64,000 nucleotides of DNA from a virus. The notes under the pieces were generated by a model. That model was not told where the DNA came from and made no database searches. It saw only the letters and a program-made list of their open reading frames with translations. A program made the translations under genes and the position numbers. Shown one piece after another: positions 21,017 to 31,500 of the stretch (position 1 is the stretch's first letter; every line of letters begins with the position of its first letter). The DNA lies in IMG/VR virus record IMGVR_UViG_3300043411_001777, positions 89,968 to 153,967 of that record. One strand, 5' to 3'.

Positions 21017-21538
21017 TTAGACGACTTCTTCCTTTTTTGCAGGAAGAATGTGCTTGAACACCGCGGACCACAAGAGCGCAGCCGCAGCGCTCGCAATGAA
21101 CCCAGTCCATAGCGCCGTGAGGATAGACACCCCAGCCGCCGCCGACAAGGAGAAGGCAAGAACACAACCCAGGGCCAGGTTCACCCATGGGAGAGCATTG
21201 GGGGGGACACGCTTATCGAGCCCAAAACGGCGAAAACCGTACATGAGGATAAGTAACGAGAACCCGATTACAGCTACCCACTTACCTCCCTTTGCGGCGG
21301 CTACGAGGTCCCCAATGAGACCGAGGGCCTCTGCATCCGTAGTGGGCTCCGTAACCACAGGAGCTGGGGCTGCTACGTCTGTAGCCTCCACAACGTCTGT
21401 AGCCTCAACCACATCAGTGGCCACTGCCTCAGTAGAGTCAACCGCCTCGACGGTATCCTCAACAACATCCTCAGCCATGGCAATGGCTGGGGTGAACAAG
21501 CAAAACGCAACAAGAACACCAACAAAAACCTTAGTCAT
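21017..21538 (-). CDS. Secreted-type membrane protein, holin candidate
   Basis: The 173-residue protein begins with a signal peptide (M-T-K-V-F-V-G-V-L-V-A-F-C-L-F, likely cut after A-M-A at residue 22). A Val/Glu/Asp/Thr repeat region follows, with V-V-E-A-T-D repeated (about 43-54), then two to three transmembrane helices (about 87-101, 116-133 and 137-160) and a charged C-terminus K-K-E-E-V-V. A signal sequence, a short periplasmic stretch and two or three helices occur in some phage holins and pore proteins, but no family match is certain. AAGGA precedes ATG 21538, and a terminator follows. Confidence 0.7.
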   Translation of the reverse strand: MTKVFVGVLVAFCLFTPAIAMAEDVVEDTVEAVDSTEAVATDVVEATDVVEATDVAAPAPVVTEPTTDAEALGLIGDLVAAAKGGKWVAVIGFSLLILMYGFRRFGLDKRVPPNALPWVNLALGCVLAFSLSAAAGVSILTALWTGFIASAAAALLWSAVFKHILPAKKEEVV

Positions 21539-21586
21539 ACTTTCATCCTTCCCGCGTCATGCGGAGCTACACCTTACCCACCAAGA

Positions 21587-24500
21587 TTACGAATCTGTAT
21601 CCAGCACCGTACCAGTTCGTACGGTCTCAGGATAATTGATCAAATCAATTGCAGCCGGATTACGTACCCGACGTGAATTGGTTTTGATCATTGGCCGACC
21701 ATTTATTCGGAAGCGATCTGCTGCTGCATACCCCTCCCCGTATCCTGTAGGAGATATAGTCCCGTTAATGGTCAACCCGTTAAGAGCCGTATCCTCATTC
21801 CCAAATACAGCATTTGTCAGGATAACCATTTGCAGCTCATCTCCGTCAGAAACCTTAAACGGCCCCGACAAAGCCTCTTCGTAGAAGTTGCGGACAAGCA
21901 ATGCCTTGCAGGCCAAAAGACCGCCCTTTAGAACAGGACGAGAGGCGGCAGGGAAGGACCCGGAAACCCAATCCACGGGACCCCCTGGAGTTGTCCCCGA
22001 CAACACAAAGGCCGACCCACCACCCCGGTGGAGACGGAATTTCTTGGTTTTCAGCGGATTATCCGTTTCATGGTAGCCCTCGAAATCCGTGGTGCAAATG
22101 AACCCGTCACTCATAGCGATTAGCTCACCGGCTGCACCAGTAAATCGGGTGGCCTCGTCCCCTTCCCCTGTTAGGGGGAGTAGCGACTGCACGGGGCTGA
22201 TGTTGGAGACCATAGACCGAAGCGCCGAAGTCTTATCCCCCAGAGGATTCTCGCACAAGAAATCGCTATCCTGAACCAGGGCCCCCAACGGCAAACGCTC
22301 TGTCAGACCTGTGAGCTTTAGCTGTGTGGTTCCGTTGCCAGCATTTAACGGGAGGTCTACACCACCAGACAGATATACAAAGGTCCGGGTGGCACCGACA
22401 ACCTCAGCGTTGTTAGGTGCCGAAGATAGCTGCCATACATCCTCAACAGGACCACAAGGAATTTCAGAAACCATCCCGTTGAACTTCGTGAAGTCCTCCG
22501 GACCAATCTCAACCCCAATCCCATTGCCCTCCGCACCAGTAGGAACTGCCTGGAGAATAAGGTCACTTGACCCACGCGAATGGATCGCCGTAACCGTTTC
22601 TTTCAAGAGCGGGTGAGCATTGATACAAGCTGCCATATTTGCCAACGTGACAGACGGATCTGGTCGCGTAGTAATGGCAGTGAGCGTGAGGTCCACCGTG
22701 CCGGGTGTGATTGTCCAATTAGCAATCGCCGGGGGCGAAAACACTACAATTTTAGCAGTTGCAAAAGCACCTGGGGCAACAGCCACACCTGTATGGTTAT
22801 CGCACCACACGCGAACGGTGTTTAGCAGACATTCTGCTCGGAACACAAATCCGGCTGGTGGGGTGCTTGGAATTGCCACCAACGCAGCCATGGAGGTTGT
22901 TACCCCGGTTACTGTAACATCATACGAATCGGTGAACCCATCCGCGATCACATCTGGGAAATCAATAGCGGCCGTAAAAACACTAGCCCCATCAAACTCC
23001 CCATCAGGCAGCACTTCGAAAGCTGTCGGGTTGGCATTGTAGATGAGCGTCACAGTGACTTCATCATCATCCGTTACCTCAGCATAGAAAGTAGCGGTTC
23101 CCTTATCGTTTTCAAACTTGTCCGTTACGAACACTTCTGTCCGGATATCCCCATCCGCAGAGGCACGACGAACACCTGGGAATGCAATCACAGCCGAATC
23201 ACGCGGAGCCAGCATGGTCACAGGATCAAATGCCTGTGAAACCTCCAACTGTAGCATTTCAACCTTAGAGGTCTGATCTACAATGAAGACACCGTTTTCG
23301 CTTACCCCTTCTGCAAGAAGGTCAGACTCCCATAGAGCCGCAGTTCCGTACAGAGGAACCGTCTCACCATTCAGCTTATGGATGGTCACCGGATAGTAGT
23401 TTCCGTTGATGTTTTCGACGATTAGCTCGTCCGCATCCAAAAGTGTTAGCTTTGCACTGGCCCGAGAAGGGTTCGTCTTCTGGCCCTCGGAGAACGCCCG
23501 TGGCAGGACCCGCCAATTTGGTGCATCCACGGCAGACGGACGGCGGACCGCAGCATTAGCGCTGTTTTCGGTGTACCCGATATCCAGCGGAGTGCCGGGA
23601 TAGAGAGATCCACCGATCTTGCCAGTTCCCAGCGTGGTGCTGAAATCTAAGGACGCCAGCACCTGGAACGCACGGGTGTTAGCCGTTTGCGGCACGAAAC
23701 CAGAGGAGTCATACTGCTGAACAGGCGTTGCCAACGCAAACTGGTCACTGATCGAAATATGGCCGTAACGGACCGTATAGTCAGTCATAGCCCGAGTTGC
23801 CCCATTACGAGTGCCGAACGGATCCCCCTGATATACCGGGCGGTTATAGCAGACGTACAGGTCCTCATTCAGTGCGGCTGCACTGGGAAGAACCATCCCG
23901 ACGCCTTCCAGCTCAGTATTGGCGCCGTCAACAACGGTTGCCCCGGCCCCCGTGTGACGGCGCGCAAGAACGAAGTTGTTCTTGTTGATCCATCCCTTGG
24001 AGAAAACGAAAACAACAGCCTCAACCACGTACTCAAAGTCCTCAAACTCATCCCCAGCCACATAACCAGGAATCCGAGTTAGGTCCAAAACATTGGACGG
24101 GATGATATACGTGTGGTCATGGTCCTGAGTCGTCAAGTCCTTAGCCCCGTCTTGGAAAATGAACAGGGTCTGTCTGTCCGCATCCTGACGTAGCAAATTG
24201 GTTGCCGGGTCGGCTTCCACTTCCCAACGATTTGAAAGGAAGGTACGACCACCCTTAGCCTCGTAATCAGCCCGCTCGAAAACGCCTTGAAGACGCGCGA
24301 TACCGATATGGGGTGGGAGCTGAATTCCCCTTAGACCACGGCCAAGGTCGGAGGAATTTACCGCTGCAAGCCGGTCGATAATGTCCTGTGCATAGGGATC
24401 TGCATCATTGATGTCCGCAGGAACCTTTCGCGCACCGTAAAAGGGTTTGTTGAGCACAGTCCCGATAGTTGTGGAGCTGTCCCCGTAATCAGACCCAACC

Positions 24501-27500
24501 TCATTAGTAACAAAGAAAAGCGGCTTAACCGAAGTCCCCGCAGTGACGTTGTCCTCCCCACCAATGATGTTGAACACTGGCGAGGTAAGCGTGAGGTTGT
24601 CTAGGAACAGGTGGTTGATGCCCGGCAGGAACGTCGCCGCTCCCGTATCGTCATCAAAGTACGGGATATCCTGCCGACCAAACCGAGGCATGTATTCCTG
24701 AGGAATTGGGTAGCCCATCTTCTGCCCAGCGGTAGCCAAATTCAACGAATCTTTCGTTGTAGCATCCGGATATGTCATATCCCCGATTAGCGTCTTGCTC
24801 CCAGTCATAGGGGCAAGGCCTGTAAACGTCATCGCCTTTAGCGTCATTGACTGAGCGCGGAAAGGCCGGAACAGAAGGGTCTTTGACCCCTTGTCAATAA
24901 AGGCTTCAGCTTCGCGGTCCTGCTCGGTAAAACCGACCACAGCCCCACCGTAAGCGACGTCCGCGGGGGCAATGAACCCACGTGCTGGGAGCCGGTTCCA
25001 TGTTTGGATGTGGGCCGAATCAAACATGATTTCATCGTCCGGCATGCCCGAGGCCGCTTCAAACGTAGGATCTAGAACCCCAGGGGCCTGTCTAAGATAG
25101 GACGCCCCAGGGCTACGAAGCGCAATCCGGGAAATGCCATCCGCCACCCGAGCTTCTGCCCCACGCCCCGGGAAGTATTGGAGTGTGAGGCTGAGAAGCA
25201 TCTTATCGGCAAAGATGCTTGAGACCGCTACGCGGTAACTAGCATCCGCCTCATTCATGTTGTATGTGGCCCACGGATAATCCGTAGCATCCGCATCCGT
25301 CACACCCGAACCGTAAAGAGCCCCGCCCACGTCTGTTAGAACAATGGCAAGGTCACCGATACGGGAAGCGTAATCCGAAATGTCGTCGGCATCATGTTCT
25401 TGAGAACGGAACTCGACCGTAACCGAGTTTCCTGTGCCCGTGTCAAACGGGCCTGTATACGGAGCTACCGAAAGGGGCTGCACCACAATGCTCGTAGCGT
25501 TGCTGGCATTTACATGCGTATACCCCGCAGTCCCACAGCCCAGCACCTTAAAAGCTCCGTTGTTGTAGTTGCTGTCAGCATCCCCCCACAACAGAACATA
25601 AACCCCGGATGAATTACCCGTGCGATCCAGGCCGTTGTTGGTCAACATCCCGTAAAGGGTCTTACGGCCGTTCTTGAGAGGCTCCCCTAGGTTACCAGGC
25701 TCATTCTCAAACTGCCCATTAGCATCCAAAGAGAAATAGGTGTCCTCTACATCGAAATCAATCCCAAGGTCGATTTCATAAACGCCATCGGTCGTTACCA
25801 AGTTGGTAGCTGCAAGCCCTTCCACGCGAAGTGTATCATTTAGCAAACCACCAAGCACGAGAAACGGGTGCTCGAAATTAGCTCCGCGCCAAGGGTACAT
25901 CGGACCGGAATGGTTCTCCGGATTCAAAACATCAACAGGGGGCGCCTCCAAACCTCGTGATCCCTGGAAACGTAGCGTAATCGGCGTTTGGTTACCGGTC
26001 TCATCCGTTGGGGTATGCGTTTTCCAGGCCTCAGCCGGAGTCAAGAATCGAACAGCACGCGTTGCACCATCACGGAACGTCCCGCGAGCACCCCCATTAC
26101 CATCCGCCCCACCAATGAACAATTGGATGTGAGACCCGTTAACCCAGCTATCAGCAGGAATTCCTGAGGTGTTTTGGAAACCAATCGGCTTGAACCCAGG
26201 AGCTACATCCCACTCAACCAAAGTGTCAAACTGAGAGGAGTCCCCAAACCCAACCCCCCCATCAATCTTTGTGGCCTCGTGGTCCAAAAGAAGGGTTACG
26301 TTAGGCTGAATCACCGCCGCATCCGACCAGATGGTCCGAACCCCGTCCGGACCATCCAAAGCCTCGGTCATATTTGGAACGGCTGTCCCTCCGTCCGCCA
26401 GCAAATAGCCCACTTCGCTTACAACAGGGCCCTGGCTATTGCCAGACCCTGAGGTCTTCCATGCCGTGCGAAGGTTACCTGAGAGCAACGCTTGCACGTT
26501 GTGCTCTAGAATACGCTTGTAGTCCCATTCCCCTTGAGTAACTGCACGCCTCAAATCCAACACGTCCCGCTCAGCGATTTGATCCGCGAACAGCCCATCC
26601 GGGTGAGACGTGAAGAACTTCACCACAGAACCCGCGGGATGACCCACAGCCGCCGTACCATAACGACCACGACCGGAGATTGTGAAAGTACCGCCCCCCG
26701 CGTTTACCGCAGACAGACCAACAATCTCATCGTCAATCATGAGGAAGGTGTTAGCCAACACCAAATCCCCATCCTCTAGACCCGAGCCGTTTAGTCCTGT
26801 AACGGTCACGGCCACAGCATCCGTCGTGTGTGTAATAGCCGCAGTAAGGGTGCCAGTTAGCAGCTCCCGAGCACCGTCAAGCGGGTCGGGGAGGCCCGCC
26901 GCACTGGGGTTACGATCAAATGCACCGTTGTGGTTTGGGTTACCCACAGCAACAGCCGTGAAAGCAGCGGTGTTGCGGCGGAATATCGCTGCAACAGGAA
27001 TCGCGTAGGTATAGCCATCAATCGTGCCCAGCTCATTGTCCGGGTCACCATCTCCAGCACGCCAGAGCCCAGCGTCGCCGAGAACAGCACGCATATTGCT
27101 AAAGGTGAGGCCAGCGATCGGGTCTGCGGCCGTTCCCTGTCCGAGAACATCAGGGTCATCTAGACCATCTGGGTATACATCCAAAGCTACACCAGAGCTA
27201 GCGGTATTTCCCTGCCCAAAGGTGCGAAGACGGTACTGCACTTGAACCCGAGCGGCCGTCTCCTGGCCGATGTCCGAATCTTCCAGGTCGTCTGTAATGT
27301 TCGTCCCGCCATACAGCACATTTCCGTGCTTCCAAAGCGTCGAGGCACTCGGCTTATTCGCCGTGGAGGGGTTTGGGCGGATAAGGGCTGCCCAGGCCTC
27401 TAGGAACACAAGATCGATGCGGTAGGTGCTTGAGGGAGGCGGGTACAGCTTTACGACGTTCTCGTACTCACCTTCAGCCTCAACCCGTGTGCCCGTGACT

Positions 27501-27826
27501 GGGATGATCCAGCCATTGACATTCGCAACAACAACCCCTTGCTCTTCCTCATCCTCTAGAGATCCAACCACATCCTTAGTGGGCCCAAGGACAAAGTAGT
27601 TGCTCCAATTCTCATCGAACTGGAAATCGTCCGTAGCCCGAGTCGGGTCCATAAAGAACCCAGAGGGCATTGCCGCCTGCACACCAGCCCTAAAGCGCTC
27701 CCAATCAGCTTGGCCGATAAGGTTGAGGTCCGCATCTAGCGGAGGCTTACCCGCCTGCAAAACGACCAAGCCAAAGGATCTGGCCGTTGCACTTAGAGTG
27801 CGCGAAACTTTGTCGCCAAGATTCAT
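21587..27826 (-). CDS. Very large virion structural protein (2079 residues)
   Basis: The N-terminus has the pattern V-V-L-Q-A-G-K-P-P-L-D-A-D-L-N-L, shared with phage structural proteins that carry a 'lDaDlNe' N-terminal module linking adhesins to the baseplate. The rest is beta-rich with many Gly/Asp/Thr turns and no enzymatic motif. It could be a tail fibre, whisker or baseplate-attached adhesin. AAGGA lies six bases before ATG 27826. It is the last gene but one of the structural unit and directly follows a smaller structural gene. Confidence 0.7.
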   Translation of the reverse strand: MNLGDKVSRTLSATARSFGLVVLQAGKPPLDADLNLIGQADWERFRAGVQAAMPSGFFMDPTRATDDFQFDENWSNYFVLGPTKDVVGSLEDEEEQGVVVANVNGWIIPVTGTRVEAEGEYENVVKLYPPPSSTYRIDLVFLEAWAALIRPNPSTANKPSASTLWKHGNVLYGGTNITDDLEDSDIGQETAARVQVQYRLRTFGQGNTASSGVALDVYPDGLDDPDVLGQGTAADPIAGLTFSNMRAVLGDAGLWRAGDGDPDNELGTIDGYTYAIPVAAIFRRNTAAFTAVAVGNPNHNGAFDRNPSAAGLPDPLDGARELLTGTLTAAITHTTDAVAVTVTGLNGSGLEDGDLVLANTFLMIDDEIVGLSAVNAGGGTFTISGRGRYGTAAVGHPAGSVVKFFTSHPDGLFADQIAERDVLDLRRAVTQGEWDYKRILEHNVQALLSGNLRTAWKTSGSGNSQGPVVSEVGYLLADGGTAVPNMTEALDGPDGVRTIWSDAAVIQPNVTLLLDHEATKIDGGVGFGDSSQFDTLVEWDVAPGFKPIGFQNTSGIPADSWVNGSHIQLFIGGADGNGGARGTFRDGATRAVRFLTPAEAWKTHTPTDETGNQTPITLRFQGSRGLEAPPVDVLNPENHSGPMYPWRGANFEHPFLVLGGLLNDTLRVEGLAATNLVTTDGVYEIDLGIDFDVEDTYFSLDANGQFENEPGNLGEPLKNGRKTLYGMLTNNGLDRTGNSSGVYVLLWGDADSNYNNGAFKVLGCGTAGYTHVNASNATSIVVQPLSVAPYTGPFDTGTGNSVTVEFRSQEHDADDISDYASRIGDLAIVLTDVGGALYGSGVTDADATDYPWATYNMNEADASYRVAVSSIFADKMLLSLTLQYFPGRGAEARVADGISRIALRSPGASYLRQAPGVLDPTFEAASGMPDDEIMFDSAHIQTWNRLPARGFIAPADVAYGGAVVGFTEQDREAEAFIDKGSKTLLFRPFRAQSMTLKAMTFTGLAPMTGSKTLIGDMTYPDATTKDSLNLATAGQKMGYPIPQEYMPRFGRQDIPYFDDDTGAATFLPGINHLFLDNLTLTSPVFNIIGGEDNVTAGTSVKPLFFVTNEVGSDYGDSSTTIGTVLNKPFYGARKVPADINDADPYAQDIIDRLAAVNSSDLGRGLRGIQLPPHIGIARLQGVFERADYEAKGGRTFLSNRWEVEADPATNLLRQDADRQTLFIFQDGAKDLTTQDHDHTYIIPSNVLDLTRIPGYVAGDEFEDFEYVVEAVVFVFSKGWINKNNFVLARRHTGAGATVVDGANTELEGVGMVLPSAAALNEDLYVCYNRPVYQGDPFGTRNGATRAMTDYTVRYGHISISDQFALATPVQQYDSSGFVPQTANTRAFQVLASLDFSTTLGTGKIGGSLYPGTPLDIGYTENSANAAVRRPSAVDAPNWRVLPRAFSEGQKTNPSRASAKLTLLDADELIVENINGNYYPVTIHKLNGETVPLYGTAALWESDLLAEGVSENGVFIVDQTSKVEMLQLEVSQAFDPVTMLAPRDSAVIAFPGVRRASADGDIRTEVFVTDKFENDKGTATFYAEVTDDDEVTVTLIYNANPTAFEVLPDGEFDGASVFTAAIDFPDVIADGFTDSYDVTVTGVTTSMAALVAIPSTPPAGFVFRAECLLNTVRVWCDNHTGVAVAPGAFATAKIVVFSPPAIANWTITPGTVDLTLTAITTRPDPSVTLANMAACINAHPLLKETVTAIHSRGSSDLILQAVPTGAEGNGIGVEIGPEDFTKFNGMVSEIPCGPVEDVWQLSSAPNNAEVVGATRTFVYLSGGVDLPLNAGNGTTQLKLTGLTERLPLGALVQDSDFLCENPLGDKTSALRSMVSNISPVQSLLPLTGEGDEATRFTGAAGELIAMSDGFICTTDFEGYHETDNPLKTKKFRLHRGGGSAFVLSGTTPGGPVDWVSGSFPAASRPVLKGGLLACKALLVRNFYEEALSGPFKVSDGDELQMVILTNAVFGNEDTALNGLTINGTISPTGYGEGYAAADRFRINGRPMIKTNSRRVRNPAAIDLINYPETVRTGTVLDTDS

Positions 27827-27902
27827 GTAGTGTCCTTAGGGATTTAGCGGGCTCTATTAGCCCACTACCCAAGCTGGTATTATAGCCACTTCACTGCTGA
27901 AC

Positions 27903-28523
27903 TCAGTGCGTAAGCCGCCAGGTGATCGACATAACGAAATTGTTCGGCTTGTTTATCACTGGGAATGTCAAGTAATTGACCAGGATGTCATATGAGGACA
28001 CATCAATAGTGTCGTCATAATCCCCAGGGCCGTTCGTATTCGGGTTCAGAACTAGCGGGTTAGAAGAAATTGGGCAGATAATGCCCATTTCATTTAACGC
28101 TCCAACGGCTTCTGACGCCGCAAAGGTTGTCACATAATCGACAATGTTGGTCGGATAAGCTACTGCATTCCCAAGAGAATCCCGGTATTGGGTACTTGCA
28201 AAAGCCTTACGGGCCAGCTCACTTTCAAGTGCCCGCTGCTCATTAGTTGCAGCTCCTAAAGAGCCTGTCCCAACCGCCAACATTGCGGGACCGTTGTGTA
28301 ATCCAACGTTTGGTACAGTTGAGTTTTTCCACAATCGGGCCGTCATGATCCCGGCATCCAAGGTCACAACGTTGAGTTTATCCAGCACAACTTCCGATTG
28401 ACCCGTAGGATCAATCAGTTCTATGAGAACACGCCCAACTAAAGACGGGGCCCTGTCCAAAAACAACCCCTGCGCGCTCATGCCCCAGGCATCCCTCGGA
28501 GCCTTAATGTGTTCTTTTCTCAT
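27903..28523 (-). CDS. Hypothetical structural protein
   Basis: ATG 28523 lies one base past the upstream stop (TGATATG); TTG 28532 is a possible longer start. The 206-residue product is beta-rich (F-L-D-R-A-P-S-L-V-G-R-V-L-I-E-L-I-D) and ends in a strand-rich segment. It sits between two very large adhesin-like genes, so a connector or small fibre role is likely. No family is recognised. Confidence 0.6.
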   Translation of the reverse strand: MRKEHIKAPRDAWGMSAQGLFLDRAPSLVGRVLIELIDPTGQSEVVLDKLNVVTLDAGIMTARLWKNSTVPNVGLHNGPAMLAVGTGSLGAATNEQRALESELARKAFASTQYRDSLGNAVAYPTNIVDYVTTFAASEAVGALNEMGIICPISSNPLVLNPNTNGPGDYDDTIDVSSYDILVNYLTFPVINKPNNFVMSITWRLTH

Positions 28524-28524
28524 A

Positions 28525-31500
28525 TCACCCAACTAGGTTATGTGTTGCTTGGACCACATCAAACTCATCCGTAAGGATGACTTCAACATCTCCGTTGGAC
28601 AGGTCCCACCCGTCCATGATACCCGACTCCGTGAAGAGATCCCCAGAAAACTCAATAACTAGGCCAGCAGATTCCTGCAAAGGCACTCCGTCACAGGCAA
28701 TAGCCAACAGATTGTTATCCCCGTCGTTATCTATCGTGAAGTGCTCGGCCTCTTCCAGATAGGTGCCTTCCGGGTCTGTATACGTCAAGAAGTCACGAGC
28801 TAAAGCCCCACCCGTGGAATCCTCCCCCTTCACGGCTTTTCCGACTTGGCTTAACACAAAGGGAGGTGTCCCTTCGTTCAACAGAGTTGCCGAATCCCAA
28901 AAGGGCTCTGCCCTCAAATAAGTTTCCGTCGGGACGGACGCGGAGTAAACCACTGTCACCAGTGGGTTCGCAAACTCTTCCTCAAACTTAAGGGTCAGAA
29001 TTTGAGAGCGGGCGTCAAAGTCCCAGCTTTCCTGAGTCCAAATGGTACTGCCGTCAACCACTTTGAAAACCGATTTGGCATATACCTGTGTCGGTCTTAG
29101 GTTAACGGAATTACCCCCAGTGACTTCTAGAATGACAGACTCGGGGGTGGTATCCTTACCCAGCTCTCCGCTATGAATGACATTGAACCGGTTGAGCACC
29201 ATAGGGTGCGAGAGACTACGGCTATCCGAAGGGTGGTTGAAAATGCGGTAACGCACATAATCCCACAACTGCTCGGTAATAGCCTCAGCGTTCAAAGACC
29301 CAAAGGAAATCTTTCCCACCAACGAGGTGGCTCGCGGCAATTGCTTGTATTCGACGTTGATCCAACCTGCGCTAGGCTCCACGGTTTCCGTCAAGAACCC
29401 CGAACCCGCAGAGCCACTCTCCGCTACATAGTAAGGGGGTGCTGCCAAATCCGGCCTAATGACCGTCACACCCCATTCCGGGTCACGCAAGACGCGAACC
29501 TCAGTGGTGGCGGTCCAATCCATTTCCTCGATCGCAGGGCCTACCTGAGCCGAATTCAACGCAGAGGAACTATCGGATCTCGGCAACTCCCAAGAGTCAA
29601 TATCCCACTCATCCGTCCCACGCAATACGCCCAAGGTCCGTTTAGCAGACGCCGAAGGGATAGCTACAGCAGTCACCGCCCGCCATAGAATGGTTGCGGT
29701 GTCCTCAGCATCCCCTGGCAAATCTGGAAAGACGCCCCAAGCGAAACTGGTGTTGTTTCCCGCAACAACAAAATCCGTGTAATCCTGAGTAAGGAGCTGC
29801 ACCTCACCATCAATGGTTAGGGTAACGGAACCTTCCGCAATAGCCGTGACTCGATAGATATGCTCAACCCCGTCATTCCAATCGAAGGTATAAGCAACTA
29901 CAGCCGCCCCATCGGAAACCAAATAGACATAAGGCACCTCTGCAACAACCGCCAACCTAACAATAACCTCACGCTCCGAAGCCGATCCGAAATTGCCTCC
30001 GAAGGAGATTGGAGGGCTTCCCACCAAATTGACAACCGTAATGGCAGCTTCAAAGATTCGAGAACCCGAATCAAAACCCGCCATTTCGGTTAGGTCTAAC
30101 TCAGAAGAGTAGTACCCATAACCATTATTGGTTTCTGGATTAAGGGACCAACCAGTCTGAAAAAAGGCTTGATTGCGAACTTCTGTCAGAACGACCTGTG
30201 TGTCTATATCCCAGCCTTGCTCCTCAGGTGTTGAAAACCCGATGAAGGAAAGCTGTGCGGGCTTCAAAAGCCGACGATAGGGTGCCGAATACCCCTCTGC
30301 ATAAAGCAAAGTAGCTAAGAGAATCTTACGCTTGCCATCGTCAATTAGCAGGGAAGCATCCCCAACGCCTCGGGAACCACTTGTGACACTGAGGTCTGCC
30401 TGCAAATCAAGGATAGCCTTGGACGTGAGAAACGGCTCATACCTGGAGTAGGTGGCATAAACCCCACTGTGCGCCCCCAAATCTTTGAGGGTCAACACGC
30501 TACTGGCTACTGCCCCGCTATTAGACACGCCTTCTCGGAACCACGGCTCTTCGTTGTCTTCGGGGAGGGCTGTCATTTCGGTCTGAACGAGCACACCCTC
30601 TTTCAGCTCCGTTCCCAGGTACGGGACAACCCCCGCGCGATAAAAGCTCCAAGTAGTCTGGTTCGTCGCAGTACGGCTGAAAGACCCGAAGAAGGTTGCC
30701 CCTGTTCCTGTAAGAGGGAGCACCAGAGGTAATTCCGAAGGAGGTGGGATCCGTACGCTTGAAGCACTAAGGCTTAGTGATCCCCGAGTATCCCCACTCA
30801 CCGTGAGTGTGCAAGACGACTCTGCGGTATCGACTTCCAAACGATAGGTAAACAGCGTCCGCCAATCTGTCTCAAAATAGACTGTGGGGTACTGCCCCCC
30901 AAAAGCTTTATAGCTAGCTGGGAAAACTTCCTCAATCACAATCGTGGTGTTGACGGCACCTCGGCTAAGGGAGCTTATCGTGTAAGTCCCGGCCTGAACC
31001 CCGTCCAAGATTTGGAATCGATCATTCTCTTGAAAGTCTAGCGGGATACTGGCATTTGGGATCTCAAACGAGGAAGCCGTCTTAATGGTTATCTGGCTGT
31101 TTGGTCCGATATTCCAAGAGGCCGTGAGGTCCGGACGTTCCGGGTTACTCAGCACCCCAACATGACGGACACCATTGATTTCCAAACAGCCGACAAAAAA
31201 GAGCTTGCGGTTTGTGTGGCAGCCGAAGCCAACCCCAGTAAACACACCATCTAAGGTGTAGGCGTCAATCGTAAACCGGGATACGAAATATCCGGTGAAG
31301 GCATACGTGCTGTCAATCGACTGTGAGTAAACGGCACAACTGTTGCTGTCTTCCTCATATGGAGAGGACGATTCATCTAGCAGGTTGTAGGTCCCATCCG
31401 TGTTTGGACCACCCGTGTCTGTTCCGGACAACGCCCAACCTTCCTCCGTAGGGACTTGCAAACCCTCCCAGGACACAGGGGCTGCACTCAGGGTTCGCCT

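Noticed and set aside
21048-21635. 195-codon plus-strand frame opposite the membrane-protein gene
   Set aside because: Antisense to a gene with signal peptide, helices and strong ribosome-binding site; no support of its own.
27879-27884. TATAAT on the minus strand between two structural genes
   Set aside because: The position expected for -35 reads ACTGAG and there is no extended -10, so a promoter cannot be supported.
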